Shown: positions 9,501-17,567 of the stretch, piece by piece
Layout of the letters: every line of letters begins with the position of its first letter
How positions within the stretch are numbered: the first letter of the stretch is position 1
Source of the DNA: CAZHLD01 sp964533185
Lineage (GTDB): Bacteria; Acidobacteriota; Terriglobia; Acidiferrales; UBA7541
NCBI GenBank assembly: GCA_964533185.1
Contig: CAZHLD010000022.1
Coordinates: forward strand, 1 to 43,792
Length of the DNA stretch: 43,792 bases
Direction: 5' to 3'
Notes under the pieces: model-generated
The model's input: the letters and a program-made list of their open reading frames with translations, nothing else
Told to the model about the DNA's origin: nothing
Databases searched by the model: none
Program-made: the position numbers and the translations under genes

Positions 9501-9742
9501 TGCGCGGGGCACGGGAACGGCTTTCCCCGATTTTGATGACCGCATTAGCAACAGGACTGGCCATCGTGCCTTTGGTGATTGCCGGCAATATTCCCGGCCA
9601 CGAGATTGAACACCCGCTGGCAGTCGTTGTTCTCGGTGGGCTGGTCACTTCGACGTTGCTCAACCTGTTCGTTGTCCCCAGCCTGTACCTGCGCTTTGGG
9701 TCCAGCCGAAAACCTGACACGCTGGGATCCCAATTGGCATGA
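6599..9742 (+). CDS. RND efflux transporter permease, CusA/CzcA-like (pump 2)
   Basis: This second RND pump subunit has 1047 residues and is clearly paralogous to pump 1 along its whole length but well diverged. It begins MMRWLVGNSLKFRF; ATG 6599 and ATG 6602 are both possible. The porter motif is KMPVDVFPEFAPPLVEIQTP. TM4 carries VGVVVDDAIIDIENIVRRLR (D419, D420) and TM10 GIAARNGIMLINHCQHLE. As in pump 1, the adjacent Asp pair is AcrB-like and Arg takes the TM10 Lys position. The C-terminal tail is short. It lies between the mini-adaptor gene and the porin gene with gaps of 20 bp each, suggesting one transcript. Substrate specificity cannot be read from the sequence. Confidence 0.93.
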   Translation: MMRWLVGNSLKFRFLVIAIAAGMMYFGIEQLRKMPVDVFPEFAPPLVEIQTPSVGLSSAEVEALVTVPLEQALNGLPGLDIMRSKSVEQLSSVKMIFKPGTDLLRARQMVQERVALTVPTLPNWSAPPVMLPPLSATSRIMKIGVSSKTLSVIDLSMIGYWTIRQRLLRVPGVANVAIWGERLEMPQVRVVPELLQKHGVTLDEVMTATSDALDVGLFKFSDGHHVGAGGWIDTPNQRLQIRHVLPLIHKSDEVTPDALANMPLAVRNGRQLYLKDVAEVVVDHQPMIGDGIINDGPGLLLIVEKFPWGNTLQVTKGVEAALDALRPGLPNVDIDHTIFRPATFVEMSIDNLTKAMVIGCVLVMLILGAFLYDWRPTLISCVAIPLSLMAAMLVLYLRGVTINTMVLAGLVIAVGVVVDDAIIDIENIVRRLRQHRKEKSNKSLAKIILEASLEVRSAIVYATLIDAMTLLPVFFMEGLSGAFFKPLALSYALALLASMVVALTVTPAMALLLLRNAPLEGRGSPIVPWLQMKYEAILSRIIRTPRPAYLTVGVFVLAGVVIWPQLGQSLLPSFKERDFLMHWLTKPGTSWPEMNRITIQASKELRSIPGVRNFGAHIGQALIMDEVVGINFGENWISVDPSVDYDKTVARIQSTVDGYPGLFRDVLTYLKERIREVLTGSSQAIVVRIYGHDLEVLHHKATEIRDSIKGIEGIIDLHVEHHEEIPQIEVKVDLARAQRYGIKPGDVRRAAATIVAGEEAGDILLGNRTYDVQVWSIPEARSSLTNIRELQLDTPSGGHIQLQDVADVRIAPTPNVITHENLKRRLDVRANVRGRDLGSVVADVEARLEKIEFPHEYYPELVGEYKERRAAQDRLLAFSIVAAIGTFLLLVSSFGSWRLATLSFLTLPSALVGGVLGAYVGGGIISLGSLVGFLTVFGIAARNGIMLINHCQHLERHEGETFGPALILRGARERLSPILMTALATGLAIVPLVIAGNIPGHEIEHPLAVVVLGGLVTSTLLNLFVVPSLYLRFGSSRKPDTLGSQLA

Positions 9743-9761
9743 GGCAGACTGGGGGATTGCG

Positions 9762-11072
9762 ATGCGTTGCCACCATGCCATGAGAATCCTTCTCCTTCTG
9801 GCCATCCTGGCGATCTTGGCGGCTGTGTTCCCCGTCCAGTTGGCGAGTGTGGCGGCAGATGCAACCAGGGAGGAGCCCTCTGAGGAATGGGCCGGGGCGG
9901 GCTTTCCTCCTCCTTTTGTAGATCAGTCTTCTTCGTCCTCAGACCCGAAGGTTGGAGATCCGCAGGGCTCGAAAGCGGCTCAAGGGACAGACCCGAAGCA
10001 GGAGACGCCGGTGCAACCTACGTCTGCCGGTTCGCCAGGAGCTGCGAATTCAACCAATTCTGCCGTCACTGATTCCAAGTGGATCACGTTTAAACCCGGA
10101 TTTCGCTTGCAGGCCCGTTACATCCACGATCGCGAAAGTGGCAAGAATGAATTTTTTGTCGCGAGGTTGCGACTGAAGGCCAACGGAGAACTTTCCCACG
10201 CCGTCAGATACTATACTGAATTCAAGATTGACAATTTGGGTCGGTCCGGGAGGAATCCAACGGCCGAACTCGAAAACGCCTGGCTTGAGTATACAGCTGC
10301 CCCAAACTTGGCTATTCGTGCAGGATTGTACGATGCGCCTTTTTCCAGAAACGCACTCACGTCAGATTCAAAACTTCTGTTGATCGATCGCAGTTTGATC
10401 AAAGACGCGCTAACCAGTGTGGGGTTTGCGGACAACACGACTGGCCTGCTCGGGCACGGACGACCTCTTAAGGGTCGTCTCGAGTATTCGCTAGGAATTT
10501 TCAACAATGAAAAGTTCAGGACAATCGGAGCTCCCGGCGCGCATCGGTCCGATTACATGATGCCGGCGGGACGGGTCGTCTTCCATTTCCTTTCTCCAGC
10601 CCCGCGAGGAGGGTACGCCGATTACCAAAGTTCCTACGTTGGGAAGGGGAAGAGGCTGTCCCTAGGGGCAAATTCTGCTTACCTCAGGAAGGCGCGCGAC
10701 ACCGTCAATGAATTTAATCTCTTGGGTTGGGGCACTGATCTCTTTTTCTCTACCGGGCCTTTCACGGTTGAGGCCGAGTACGATCGGTTGAGGAAGGAGC
10801 TGATTGGGGGAAATCCCGATATACAGGTTGATGGGTGGTATGTTCAAGCGGGTTACCTAGTGTGGCGACGTGTTGAGTTCGCTGCCCGGCACCAGCAACT
10901 CGATCCTAATGTGTTTGTCCCTAACAACAGATTACGGTGGACCTCTGTGGGTTCAAACATCTACTTCCGGGGACATAACGTGAAGATGCAGCTCGAATAT
11001 ACATTCAGGCGCGGGCCGGGGCAGGCCGTCAAAACCGATGTGCTGCAGATCCAAATGCAAGTTGATTTCTAA
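9762..11072 (+). CDS. Phosphate-selective porin O/P family outer-membrane protein
   Basis: The protein has 436 residues. ATG 9762 is chosen because GGGGGA lies 5-6 nt upstream; ATG 9780 is an alternative. A hydrophobic signal (RILLLLAILAILAAV) is followed by a Ser/Pro/Gln-rich linker of about 70 residues. The barrel starts at WITFKPGFRLQARYIHD and shows porin O/P patterns: FVARLRLKANGELSHAVRYY, AELENAWLEYTAAPNLAIRAG and LEYSLGIFNNE. The chain ends QMQVDF with the terminal Phe typical of BAM substrates. OprP and OprO take up phosphate or polyphosphate, but the family is broad. Here it stands where a TolC-like channel gene would be expected in an RND operon, so it may be the outer-membrane part of this system (inference). 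Confidence 0.85.
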   Translation: MRCHHAMRILLLLAILAILAAVFPVQLASVAADATREEPSEEWAGAGFPPPFVDQSSSSSDPKVGDPQGSKAAQGTDPKQETPVQPTSAGSPGAANSTNSAVTDSKWITFKPGFRLQARYIHDRESGKNEFFVARLRLKANGELSHAVRYYTEFKIDNLGRSGRNPTAELENAWLEYTAAPNLAIRAGLYDAPFSRNALTSDSKLLLIDRSLIKDALTSVGFADNTTGLLGHGRPLKGRLEYSLGIFNNEKFRTIGAPGAHRSDYMMPAGRVVFHFLSPAPRGGYADYQSSYVGKGKRLSLGANSAYLRKARDTVNEFNLLGWGTDLFFSTGPFTVEAEYDRLRKELIGGNPDIQVDGWYVQAGYLVWRRVEFAARHQQLDPNVFVPNNRLRWTSVGSNIYFRGHNVKMQLEYTFRRGPGQAVKTDVLQIQMQVDF

Positions 11073-11075
11073 CGA

Positions 11076-11087
11076 ATACTCGAGTAT
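11076..11087. repeat. Perfect 12-bp palindrome ATACTCGAGTAT
   Basis: This palindrome begins 3 bases after the porin stop codon. It is too short and lacks a T run for a normal intrinsic terminator. It could be a protein-binding site or chance. Confidence 0.3.
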
Positions 11088-11288
11088 CGGATTCTAATTT
11101 GGCAGTGCTTCCAGAATTGGGAGAATTGATGGATCTGCTTGACCACAACCGGATCGCCCTTCCAGTTTTGCACAGGTGTTGATCTTGGCGAGTCGGGCTC
11201 ATTTATTGTACTGTTCTCGCCCCAAACGGAGTGATCCTCAGCTGGTACGATTGATACGATTGGGCAGAAAGCCCTGAGTGGCGGAGAA

Positions 11289-11636
11289 ATGAGCTATCCA
11301 GGTAGTGATCGAAGACGTCACAAGCGTTTTGATCTCGTATCGACAGGGTCCAAATTGGCGAGGATTGAGCGCGGAGGTCGATCTCTGACGCTCAAAGACT
11401 GCGAGCTGGTCAACCTCTCCTTTGGAGGTATGTGCTTTCGCATAACCGAAGAGCTGGAGCCCGAAGCACAGTACGAATTCCTCATTGATCTTCGGGCGCC
11501 ACTACAGGAGTTGATTTTTGTGAGGTCCAATATTCGATGGCTGCGTTCCCCCGACCTCCGTGGTTGGATGATCGGTGCTGCGATCGTGGAAAGTAGCAGG
11601 GCTTGGTTGGGGGAGTTTGATCAACACATTCAGTAG
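11289..11636 (+). CDS. PilZ-domain protein (c-di-GMP binding)
   Basis: The protein has 115 residues and is a stand-alone PilZ domain. The RxxxR element is in RRRHKRF (R9 to R13) and the second element, [D/N]xSxxG, is NLSFGG (N42 to G47). Both contact c-di-GMP in known PilZ structures, so binding is likely. The rest shows the expected beta-barrel strands (YEFLIDLRAP, SNIRWLRSPD, WMIGAAIVES). It is cytosolic with no signal peptide. It follows the RND set by 216 bp and precedes a LuxR-type regulator by 71 bp, so it may link c-di-GMP to this locus; that is inference from position. Confidence 0.85.
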   Translation: MSYPGSDRRRHKRFDLVSTGSKLARIERGGRSLTLKDCELVNLSFGGMCFRITEELEPEAQYEFLIDLRAPLQELIFVRSNIRWLRSPDLRGWMIGAAIVESSRAWLGEFDQHIQ

Positions 11637-11707
11637 TCGCCGGATGTAGACGTAAGGTCCTTCCTGGGTAATCGGTTGAAGCCCAGCAGGCCGACCAGGA
11701 GCTTTGG

Positions 11708-12490
11708 ATGCGTCGCGGAAAGATTCCCGCCGAGGCGGGTTCCCGTTCGCTTGACTCGATGCGTGTCGTGGTTGAGCGTTCCGAGCTTGCCAAGTGGTAT
11801 GCGTTAACGCGATGGGATGGATTCATATTGTCGCAGAGCTCTGGAACGATTGGCGAAGTGTTGGCGGAATGTCAAAGCATTGCCCCGTGCGTGCTCGTCG
11901 TTAGTCAGGAATCACTTGAGAAGCTTGATGCAAACGAATTCAGCGCGTCAGTGGGAGTTGAAGGCTCTGTTCGCGTCTTGGTACTGGCAACTCGCAAGGG
12001 TCCCAATTTGGCCGAGAAATTCCTTTCCATGGGCTGCATGGGCTACCTGCCCGATGATGTTCCGAGATCGACACTTAGGAGAGCCGTTCGTGCGATAGCT
12101 TCAGGACAGGTGTGGGCTGACCGAAGCACGATCACTCAGGTCATGAGAAGGATGATCCTCAAACGGTTGTTGCAGGAGTTGACATCACGAGAACGGGAGA
12201 TCCTACGGCTAATCGCTAGCGGACTCAGCAATCGAACGATTGCGGATCGTCTCTGTATCACTCACGAAACAGTTCGTTGGCACATCAGAGGTCTGTATTC
12301 AAAGCTCGGGGTTCAAGACCGGTTCAGCGCCATAGTGTACGGCAAGCGGTTACTCGATTCTGATGGCGTAGCAACGCCTAGTGAGATCCCAAGTTTCCTG
12401 ATTGCCCAATCCTCCGGGGATGCTCCACAGAAGCGTGCGAGCCCAAAGGCCGCGCGTGAGGCTGAGGGGAAATCGTTCCTGATTTCATAG
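11708..12490 (+). CDS. LuxR/NarL-type transcription regulator with degenerate receiver domain
   Basis: The protein has 260 residues. AGGAGC (11697-11702) supports the ATG at 11708. The C-terminal HTH is clear: LTSREREILRLIASGLSNRT, then IADRLCITHETVRWHIRGLY and SKLGVQDR. The N-terminal part (residues about 18-140) has a receiver-like outline, with RVLVLATRKG at strand 4 and MGYLPDD at strand 5. It lacks the acidic pair at strand 1 (RVVVERSEL), the phosphoacceptor Asp at strand 3 (CVLVVSQES) and the strand 5 Lys. It is thus a pseudo-receiver that probably works without phosphorylation. No histidine kinase gene is nearby. It may regulate the flanking transporter genes (inference). Confidence 0.85.
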   Translation: MRRGKIPAEAGSRSLDSMRVVVERSELAKWYALTRWDGFILSQSSGTIGEVLAECQSIAPCVLVVSQESLEKLDANEFSASVGVEGSVRVLVLATRKGPNLAEKFLSMGCMGYLPDDVPRSTLRRAVRAIASGQVWADRSTITQVMRRMILKRLLQELTSREREILRLIASGLSNRTIADRLCITHETVRWHIRGLYSKLGVQDRFSAIVYGKRLLDSDGVATPSEIPSFLIAQSSGDAPQKRASPKAAREAEGKSFLIS

Positions 12491-12686
12491 GAGTCGTCAC
12501 GGCCCGTTGGTACAGCCAGAAAACACGAGAAACGATAGAGTGATACCCCTGAGGCGTTCTTTGGAGAGCGGAGACCGATCGATATCGGAGCGAGAAGACC
12601 GCGTTGGAGCTTTATCTGGTTATCGCGACGCATCCACAGATGTCGTCCCCATTTGAGGAGCGCGCAAGACGAGAGGAGATATGCAC

Positions 12687-13694
12687 ATGACGATTCAAAG
12701 CAATGATTCTGAAGCACGGCGCTTCCAGCCTCAGGTCTTGCTGGCCAAAGACCTGCGAAAATTCTATGGGCTGAGACCCGCTCTTCGCGGATTATCGTTC
12801 TCCTTGAAGGCTGGCCGTGTCCTGGGATTCCTTGGTCCCAACGGAGCGGGGAAAACGACCTCCATCCGCATCCTAACGACGATTCTGGAGCCCACTTCCG
12901 GTCACTTCTCGGTGGCCGGAATCCGCTCCGATGAACCAGAGAAAATCCGCCAAAAAATCGGCGTGCTCCCGGAGAACCTCGGGTTTCCCAAGAATATCAC
13001 CGGGATCGAGTACCTCACCTTCTTCGGCCAACTCTACGGGCTATCCGCTGCCGGCGCCAAAGCGAAGGCTACGGCGCTTCTCGAAGAAGTGGGTCTGGTG
13101 CAGAGAGGGAGATCGTTGGTCGGCACCTACAGTCACGGGATGCGGCAAAGACTGGGAATCGCGCGGGCGCTCGTCAACGATCCCGTGGTCGTTTTCCTCG
13201 ACGAACCAACTCTGGGCCTGGATCCTCGGGGTCAACAGGAGCTGCTTGCGTTGGTGCGGTGGATTGCGCGAGAGCAAAACGTTGGCGTCATTTTGTGCAG
13301 CCACCTCTTGTCGGAGGTTGAAAGTGTCTGCGACGACGTGGTCATCTTGAGTTCGGGTCAGGTCGTGGCGAGTGGAACCGTGAGCGAAGTCATTGGGCAG
13401 ACCCAGCGAAACGTCATCCGGATCCGCGTCCCATCGCCGTCCGTTGCAGCGGCCAGGCAGGTCTTAGAGGAGGTGCCGGGCGTTATCAGCGCAAGCTCTG
13501 CAGACGGGACGGCGGGTTGGGTTCGCATAGAAGTCCCTGACCCGGCCCATGGGACCTCAACGGAGGAAAATCACGCCAACAACCGCATCCTGGAAGCCCT
13601 CATCGACGCTGGAATCCCCGTTCTGGGTTTCGAGGCAGCCGGCGGCCGGCTACAAGAAGTCTTCCTCAAAATCACCGAACAGGTGATCCAATGA
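12687..13694 (+). CDS. ABC transporter ATP-binding protein
   Basis: The protein has 335 residues. ATG 12687 is preferred over ATG 12681 because GAGGAG (12673-12678) would be only 2 nt from the earlier codon but 8 nt from this one. Residues 50-58 form the Walker A motif GPNGAGKTT, YSHGMRQR (148-155) is the signature, VVVFLDEPT (167-175) is Walker B and H206 (LCSHLL) is the switch His. The length and C-terminal extra domain (about 220-335) fit ATPases of ABC-2/NatA-type exporters. The stop overlaps the start of the permease gene by 4 bp (ATGA), showing translational coupling. The substrate is unknown. Confidence 0.95.
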   Translation: MTIQSNDSEARRFQPQVLLAKDLRKFYGLRPALRGLSFSLKAGRVLGFLGPNGAGKTTSIRILTTILEPTSGHFSVAGIRSDEPEKIRQKIGVLPENLGFPKNITGIEYLTFFGQLYGLSAAGAKAKATALLEEVGLVQRGRSLVGTYSHGMRQRLGIARALVNDPVVVFLDEPTLGLDPRGQQELLALVRWIAREQNVGVILCSHLLSEVESVCDDVVILSSGQVVASGTVSEVIGQTQRNVIRIRVPSPSVAAARQVLEEVPGVISASSADGTAGWVRIEVPDPAHGTSTEENHANNRILEALIDAGIPVLGFEAAGGRLQEVFLKITEQVIQ

Positions 13695-16117
13695 GCGACC
13701 AACACGGTGTGAACGACCTTCGGACTAAACTGTTGGAGCCAGGGTCGCCCGCCTGGTGGGTTGTGTGTTCCAGAGAGCTGCGCGACCTATGGATCGGGGG
13801 AAAAGCGCTGCACCTGATCCTCATTTACACCATCTTGCTGGGAGTCTATTCGTACCTACTTGCAAGCAACGCTGAAGGGAACCTGATGTCCATTCGGGCA
13901 GTGGTGTTGGAGATGGTGAAGGCCTCCATTGCCGTCGGCCTGTTCATCAGCCTGATCATCGGCGCTGATACCATCAGCGGCGAGCGGGAACGGGCGACCC
14001 TCGAAGGGCTCCTGTTGACGCCCGCGGGTCGCACTCAGATTGTGGTCGGCAAATTCCTCGCTGCGGTTTCGCCCTGGCCCGTGGCTCTGGCGATTGCTAT
14101 CCCCTACTGGGTGGTGCTTTCCAGAGGCGATGCAGTTTTTGGCCAGGCTGTGATTTGGGGTGTTGTGCTGGGGACCCTGCTGGCGCCGGCCTTGGCCGGA
14201 GTGGGGATGCTTGTGAGTCTGTCGTCCAAGTCCAACAAGACCAGCATGCTCGTTAGCCTATGTCTCTTCCTCTTGATTATCCTTCCGATAGAACTGACCC
14301 GGCCCGGCAAGGTCATGACAGCTTTTGAAATAAGAAGGGCGGCCTTCTATGATTTGGTAAACCCATGGAGTGCCACTTCGAGATTCCTGGGGAAGGTCCT
14401 TGTGGATAACTTGCCTCTGGGCGAGGTCTGGTTCTTGCTCCTCTTACCTGCCGTATTCACTGCCTTTGTGCTCGTTCTGCTGTTCATGTATGCCAGGCGA
14501 GGGCTCCGACTTGACGCAGAAACCGCAAGTAGGGTTCGCTCGTTTTGGGCCCGCTTGCGTCGTGCCGTCAGCTCCTCAGTGCCTCGGCTGGCATCGAGCC
14601 ATAACCCAAAGGAGCCCGAACGCGGCCAGCCAGAGGATGTGCTGATTCAACCAACCGTGGAGGCGCACCCAAGGAGCGTCCATCAGCGCGTGGCCGTCAG
14701 TCGCGTGGAGGCGTCGGGATCAGCGTCGCCCACGTGGTGGGTGGTGTTCAGAAGGGAGCTCCGCGACCAATGGATCGGAGGGAAGGCGCTGATCCTCACC
14801 CTCTTCTACACCGTCGTGCTGGGAGGCTATTCGTACCTGATGGCGCAGGAGAGTACGCTGAGCATGATTCCCCCGCAGGAAATGGTGTTCGAGCTGCTCA
14901 AGGCCGCCATCGTTGCCAGCGTCTTCGTGGGGCTGATCATCGGCGCAGATAGCCTCAGTGGCGAGCGGGAACGTGCGACCCTCGAAAGTCTCCTGCTGAC
15001 GCCGGCAAGTCGCCGGCAGATTGTGGTCGGCAAGTTCCTCGCCGCCGTCTCGCCCTGGCCCGTGGCCCTGGCGATCGTCATCCCCTACATGAAAGTTCTG
15101 TCCCAGGGCGATGCGGTTTTTGTGCCGGCTGTGCTCTGGGGCGCCGTATTAGGAAGCGTACTGACCCCAGCCTTCACCGCCCTGGGGATGTTTGTGGGTT
15201 TCTGGTGCAACACCAACAAGACCAGCATGTTCGTAAGCCTGTGTCTCTACCTACTTTTCCTCCTTCCGACACAATTACCCGGGCATGCCCAAATCGGAAC
15301 AATGGGAAGTTTGCTCCAATGGGCGAACCCGATGGCTGCTCCCCGTCACTTTCTTGCCAGTCTCCTCGTGAATAATCGGACTCTCGCGGAGTTCTGGACC
15401 TGGCTTTTCTCGCCCGTTGCCTTCGCCGTCCTCGTCTTCTTGCTGCTTTTCTGGTACGCCAGTCCAGGTCTGCGTTTGGAGGGAGGGAAGGCGGGCAGGC
15501 TCCTGTGGTTTAGGCGCCGTGCAGCAAGCCTGGCAATGATCGCCTGCATCGTCGGTTCTCTAAGTGCATTTCCGACGATGGCTCAAACAGCCGCGCCTCA
15601 GTCGGAGCAAGGGGCTGCGAAGAGTCCTGAACAACAACCACTCCAGATCGCGATCGACGTGGGCGCCAAGGTGGTGAAGGCGGGAACCCCGGTTCTGTAC
15701 AATACGGTGCTGACAAACAATGGGACAGCGGCGTCTCCCCCTTTAATCGTGGCCATGAACATTATCAATCTTAATGCCAAGGGAGAAATCGTTGATCCCG
15801 AGGACTGGTCGCCCCAGCGGACCCAATACATTGACTCGTTGGCCGCGGGCAAGACCGTCAATCTTTCTTGGAGGGTTAACGCGATTCTCGACGGTAACTA
15901 CATGGTCTATATGGTGCTCGTCCCCGCGCCCAGTGGCCAGGAGGCGACCAGCCAACCGGTTGCGAGTTCGGGGATCCATCTGACGGTGACGCCGTTTACC
16001 AAACTCAATCCCGGTGGCGTGCTTCCATATGCGATTGGAGGTCCGGTGGTGCTGGGGTTGGTCATATTTTTTGTATACCGGCACCGGCGCCGGAAAACCG
16101 ATGAGGGTGGTGCCTAA
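13691..16117 (+). CDS. ABC-2 type permease: two fused membrane domains plus C-terminal periplasmic domain
   Basis: The protein has 808 residues. Residues about 19-280 and 346-604 are two copies of one NatB-like membrane domain. Each begins with a SPxWWVV...RELRD.WIGGKAL segment, contains LIIGAD[TS][IL]SGERERATLE, IVVGKFLAAVSPWPVALAI and NKTSM, and ends in LRL. ABC-2 exporters normally use two separate half-permeases, so this chain can supply a full pair with the single ATPase upstream. A linker (281-345) separates the copies. After residue about 615 comes a signal-like hydrophobic segment (MIACIVGSLSAF), a Gln/Ala-rich linker, an Ig-like periplasmic domain (VVKAGTPVLYNTVLTNNG) and a last TM segment with a basic end (VFFVYRHRRRK; seen as IFFVYRHRRRK). 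The gene overlaps the ATPase gene by 4 bp and is followed after 8 bp by an exported protein gene. Confidence 0.9.
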   Translation: MSDQHGVNDLRTKLLEPGSPAWWVVCSRELRDLWIGGKALHLILIYTILLGVYSYLLASNAEGNLMSIRAVVLEMVKASIAVGLFISLIIGADTISGERERATLEGLLLTPAGRTQIVVGKFLAAVSPWPVALAIAIPYWVVLSRGDAVFGQAVIWGVVLGTLLAPALAGVGMLVSLSSKSNKTSMLVSLCLFLLIILPIELTRPGKVMTAFEIRRAAFYDLVNPWSATSRFLGKVLVDNLPLGEVWFLLLLPAVFTAFVLVLLFMYARRGLRLDAETASRVRSFWARLRRAVSSSVPRLASSHNPKEPERGQPEDVLIQPTVEAHPRSVHQRVAVSRVEASGSASPTWWVVFRRELRDQWIGGKALILTLFYTVVLGGYSYLMAQESTLSMIPPQEMVFELLKAAIVASVFVGLIIGADSLSGERERATLESLLLTPASRRQIVVGKFLAAVSPWPVALAIVIPYMKVLSQGDAVFVPAVLWGAVLGSVLTPAFTALGMFVGFWCNTNKTSMFVSLCLYLLFLLPTQLPGHAQIGTMGSLLQWANPMAAPRHFLASLLVNNRTLAEFWTWLFSPVAFAVLVFLLLFWYASPGLRLEGGKAGRLLWFRRRAASLAMIACIVGSLSAFPTMAQTAAPQSEQGAAKSPEQQPLQIAIDVGAKVVKAGTPVLYNTVLTNNGTAASPPLIVAMNIINLNAKGEIVDPEDWSPQRTQYIDSLAAGKTVNLSWRVNAILDGNYMVYMVLVPAPSGQEATSQPVASSGIHLTVTPFTKLNPGGVLPYAIGGPVVLGLVIFFVYRHRRRKTDEGGA
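13745..14530 (+). repeat. Intragenic repeat, copy 1 (ABC permease domain)
   Basis: This is the first copy of the duplicated permease domain. It is similar to 14726-15500 at protein level throughout and, in the GERERATLE to PWPVALAI part, also at DNA level. The copies are offset by about 981 bp. Confidence 0.85.
14726..15500 (+). repeat. Intragenic repeat, copy 2 (ABC permease domain)
   Basis: This is the second copy of the permease domain. The best conserved DNA stretch covers the coding of GERERATLE through SPWPVALAI (about 14960-15080 against 13979-14099), while the membrane segments near the ends have diverged. That pattern fits an old in-frame tandem duplication. Confidence 0.85.
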
Positions 16118-16125
16118 GGGGAACA

Positions 16126-17553
16126 ATGGCAACGTGGCGCATGCTTTGCACGGCTTTCCTTATGTACATGTGCGTAACCTCGGCGTGCAGTCAGAATGTT
16201 TCCTCCACCCGCTCCTCCTCAAGTTTCCTTTCACCCCCCGACACGATGTCCTTGACAGTGCCAAGCGGCACCACGCTTCAAGTGGCGCTGGACAAAGAAG
16301 TGAAAGTCAAGAGAGTTGGCCAGCCCATCCATGGCCTCTTGGTAGAACCTGTGTACGCGTTCGATCAGGAGGTAGTCCCAGTGGGCAGCGAAGTAGCGGG
16401 ACGCATCACGGAGATTGAACGCGTCGCGCGCAAGAAGCGCTTTCTGGCGGCCATGGATGCGGAGTTCACGCCGACTCGCAGAATCCACGTGCAGTTCGAC
16501 GAGATCATTTTGGCCAACGGAAAACACGTGCCCATCAAAACCATCGTGATTCCCGGGTCCGGGCTGGCAATCCAACTCATCACCACCGCCGATCAGGACA
16601 AGAAGAAGACGTCCAAGGATGCGGCGTCGAAGAGGATGAAGGAGGCGGTACAAGAAGCCAAGCGTAAATGGCATTCTGCTATGAAGCAGATCAAAGAGCC
16701 CGGCAAGATGCACCGATTAGTCAGATTTGCAGTGGCGCAGCTCCCCGTTCATCCGCAATACATTAACGCTGGGACGGTATACTTCGCCGAGCTGAGAGAG
16801 CCGCTCGACTTTGGAAGCAAGCCGCTCCAACCGCAAACCGTGGCGTCGATCGCTACTACGCCCCCGCCCTGCAGTGCTCTTACTCATGCTCAACTCGTTA
16901 CGCCGCTGAGTTCAGAGACCACGAAGAGGGACGCTCCAGTCGAGGCGGTCCTTTCCCAACCGCTCTTTTCCGGCGACCGGTTGATTTTTCCGCAAGGGAG
17001 CCTACTGAAAGGCTCTGTCGTACAGGTGCAGCCGGCCCGCCGTCTTGGACGCAATGGTAAGCTACAGTTTGTATTTCACGAATTGGTTCCGCCAGATGGG
17101 ATTCAACAGAAAGCGGACGCGTTCCTTGAGGGCGTCCAAGCGAGTAAAAACCAGCGTGTGCAGCTCGATTCGGAGGGAGAGGCTCAGGCAACCGCCCCAA
17201 AGAGGCGGTATCTTTCGACGGGCCTAGCGGTGGCGCTGGCCTTTACGTCCTACGAGGACAGCGGCGCCGACGATGCTGCCACCAGTGCGAGTGGAAGCGC
17301 GGGCCAGGGAGCCGCAGGGGGCGCAGCTGGATTCAAGTTGATAGGCATAGCGGTAGGTACCATCGCGCGTTCCCGGCCGCTCTCTCTGGGGATGGGAATC
17401 TATGGAGCGAGCAGGTCGGTCTATTTGGATTTCCTTGCGCGGGGCCGTGATGTGGTCTTCCCGAAGGGCACGGCCATGGAGATCGGGTTTCGTCTTGCGA
17501 GGGATTGTGACTCGTCGGAACCTGACCAGACCGGAAAGATTAGTCAAGACTAG
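16126..17553 (+). CDS. Exported protein with two VirB10/TrbI-like beta-domain segments
   Basis: The protein has 475 residues. AAGGGGAA lies just before ATG 16126, 8 bp after the permease stop. The N-terminus (MLCTAFLMYMCVTSACSQ) is a signal peptide; Cys21 may be lipidated, but the lipobox is imperfect. Two segments share a pattern of a low-complexity lead, then V.L...V.......G..I.G.V..P: the first at VPSGTTLQVALDKEVKVK to VVPVGSEVAGRITEIERVAR, the second at HAQLVTPLSSETTKRD to LIFPQGSLLKGSVVQVQPAR. This resembles the TrbI/VirB10 beta-barrel region, though no type IV secretion genes are present. A Gly/Ala/Ser-rich segment lies near residues 380-400. It probably belongs to the same transcript as the ABC exporter. 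Function is unknown. Confidence 0.65.
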   Translation: MATWRMLCTAFLMYMCVTSACSQNVSSTRSSSSFLSPPDTMSLTVPSGTTLQVALDKEVKVKRVGQPIHGLLVEPVYAFDQEVVPVGSEVAGRITEIERVARKKRFLAAMDAEFTPTRRIHVQFDEIILANGKHVPIKTIVIPGSGLAIQLITTADQDKKKTSKDAASKRMKEAVQEAKRKWHSAMKQIKEPGKMHRLVRFAVAQLPVHPQYINAGTVYFAELREPLDFGSKPLQPQTVASIATTPPPCSALTHAQLVTPLSSETTKRDAPVEAVLSQPLFSGDRLIFPQGSLLKGSVVQVQPARRLGRNGKLQFVFHELVPPDGIQQKADAFLEGVQASKNQRVQLDSEGEAQATAPKRRYLSTGLAVALAFTSYEDSGADDAATSASGSAGQGAAGGAAGFKLIGIAVGTIARSRPLSLGMGIYGASRSVYLDFLARGRDVVFPKGTAMEIGFRLARDCDSSEPDQTGKISQD

Positions 17554-17567
17554 TCAGGAGGAATCCA

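Noticed and set aside
2820..9742. The two RND genes as an assembly duplication
   Set aside because: They are similar in protein but clearly different in DNA and length, so they are true paralogues.
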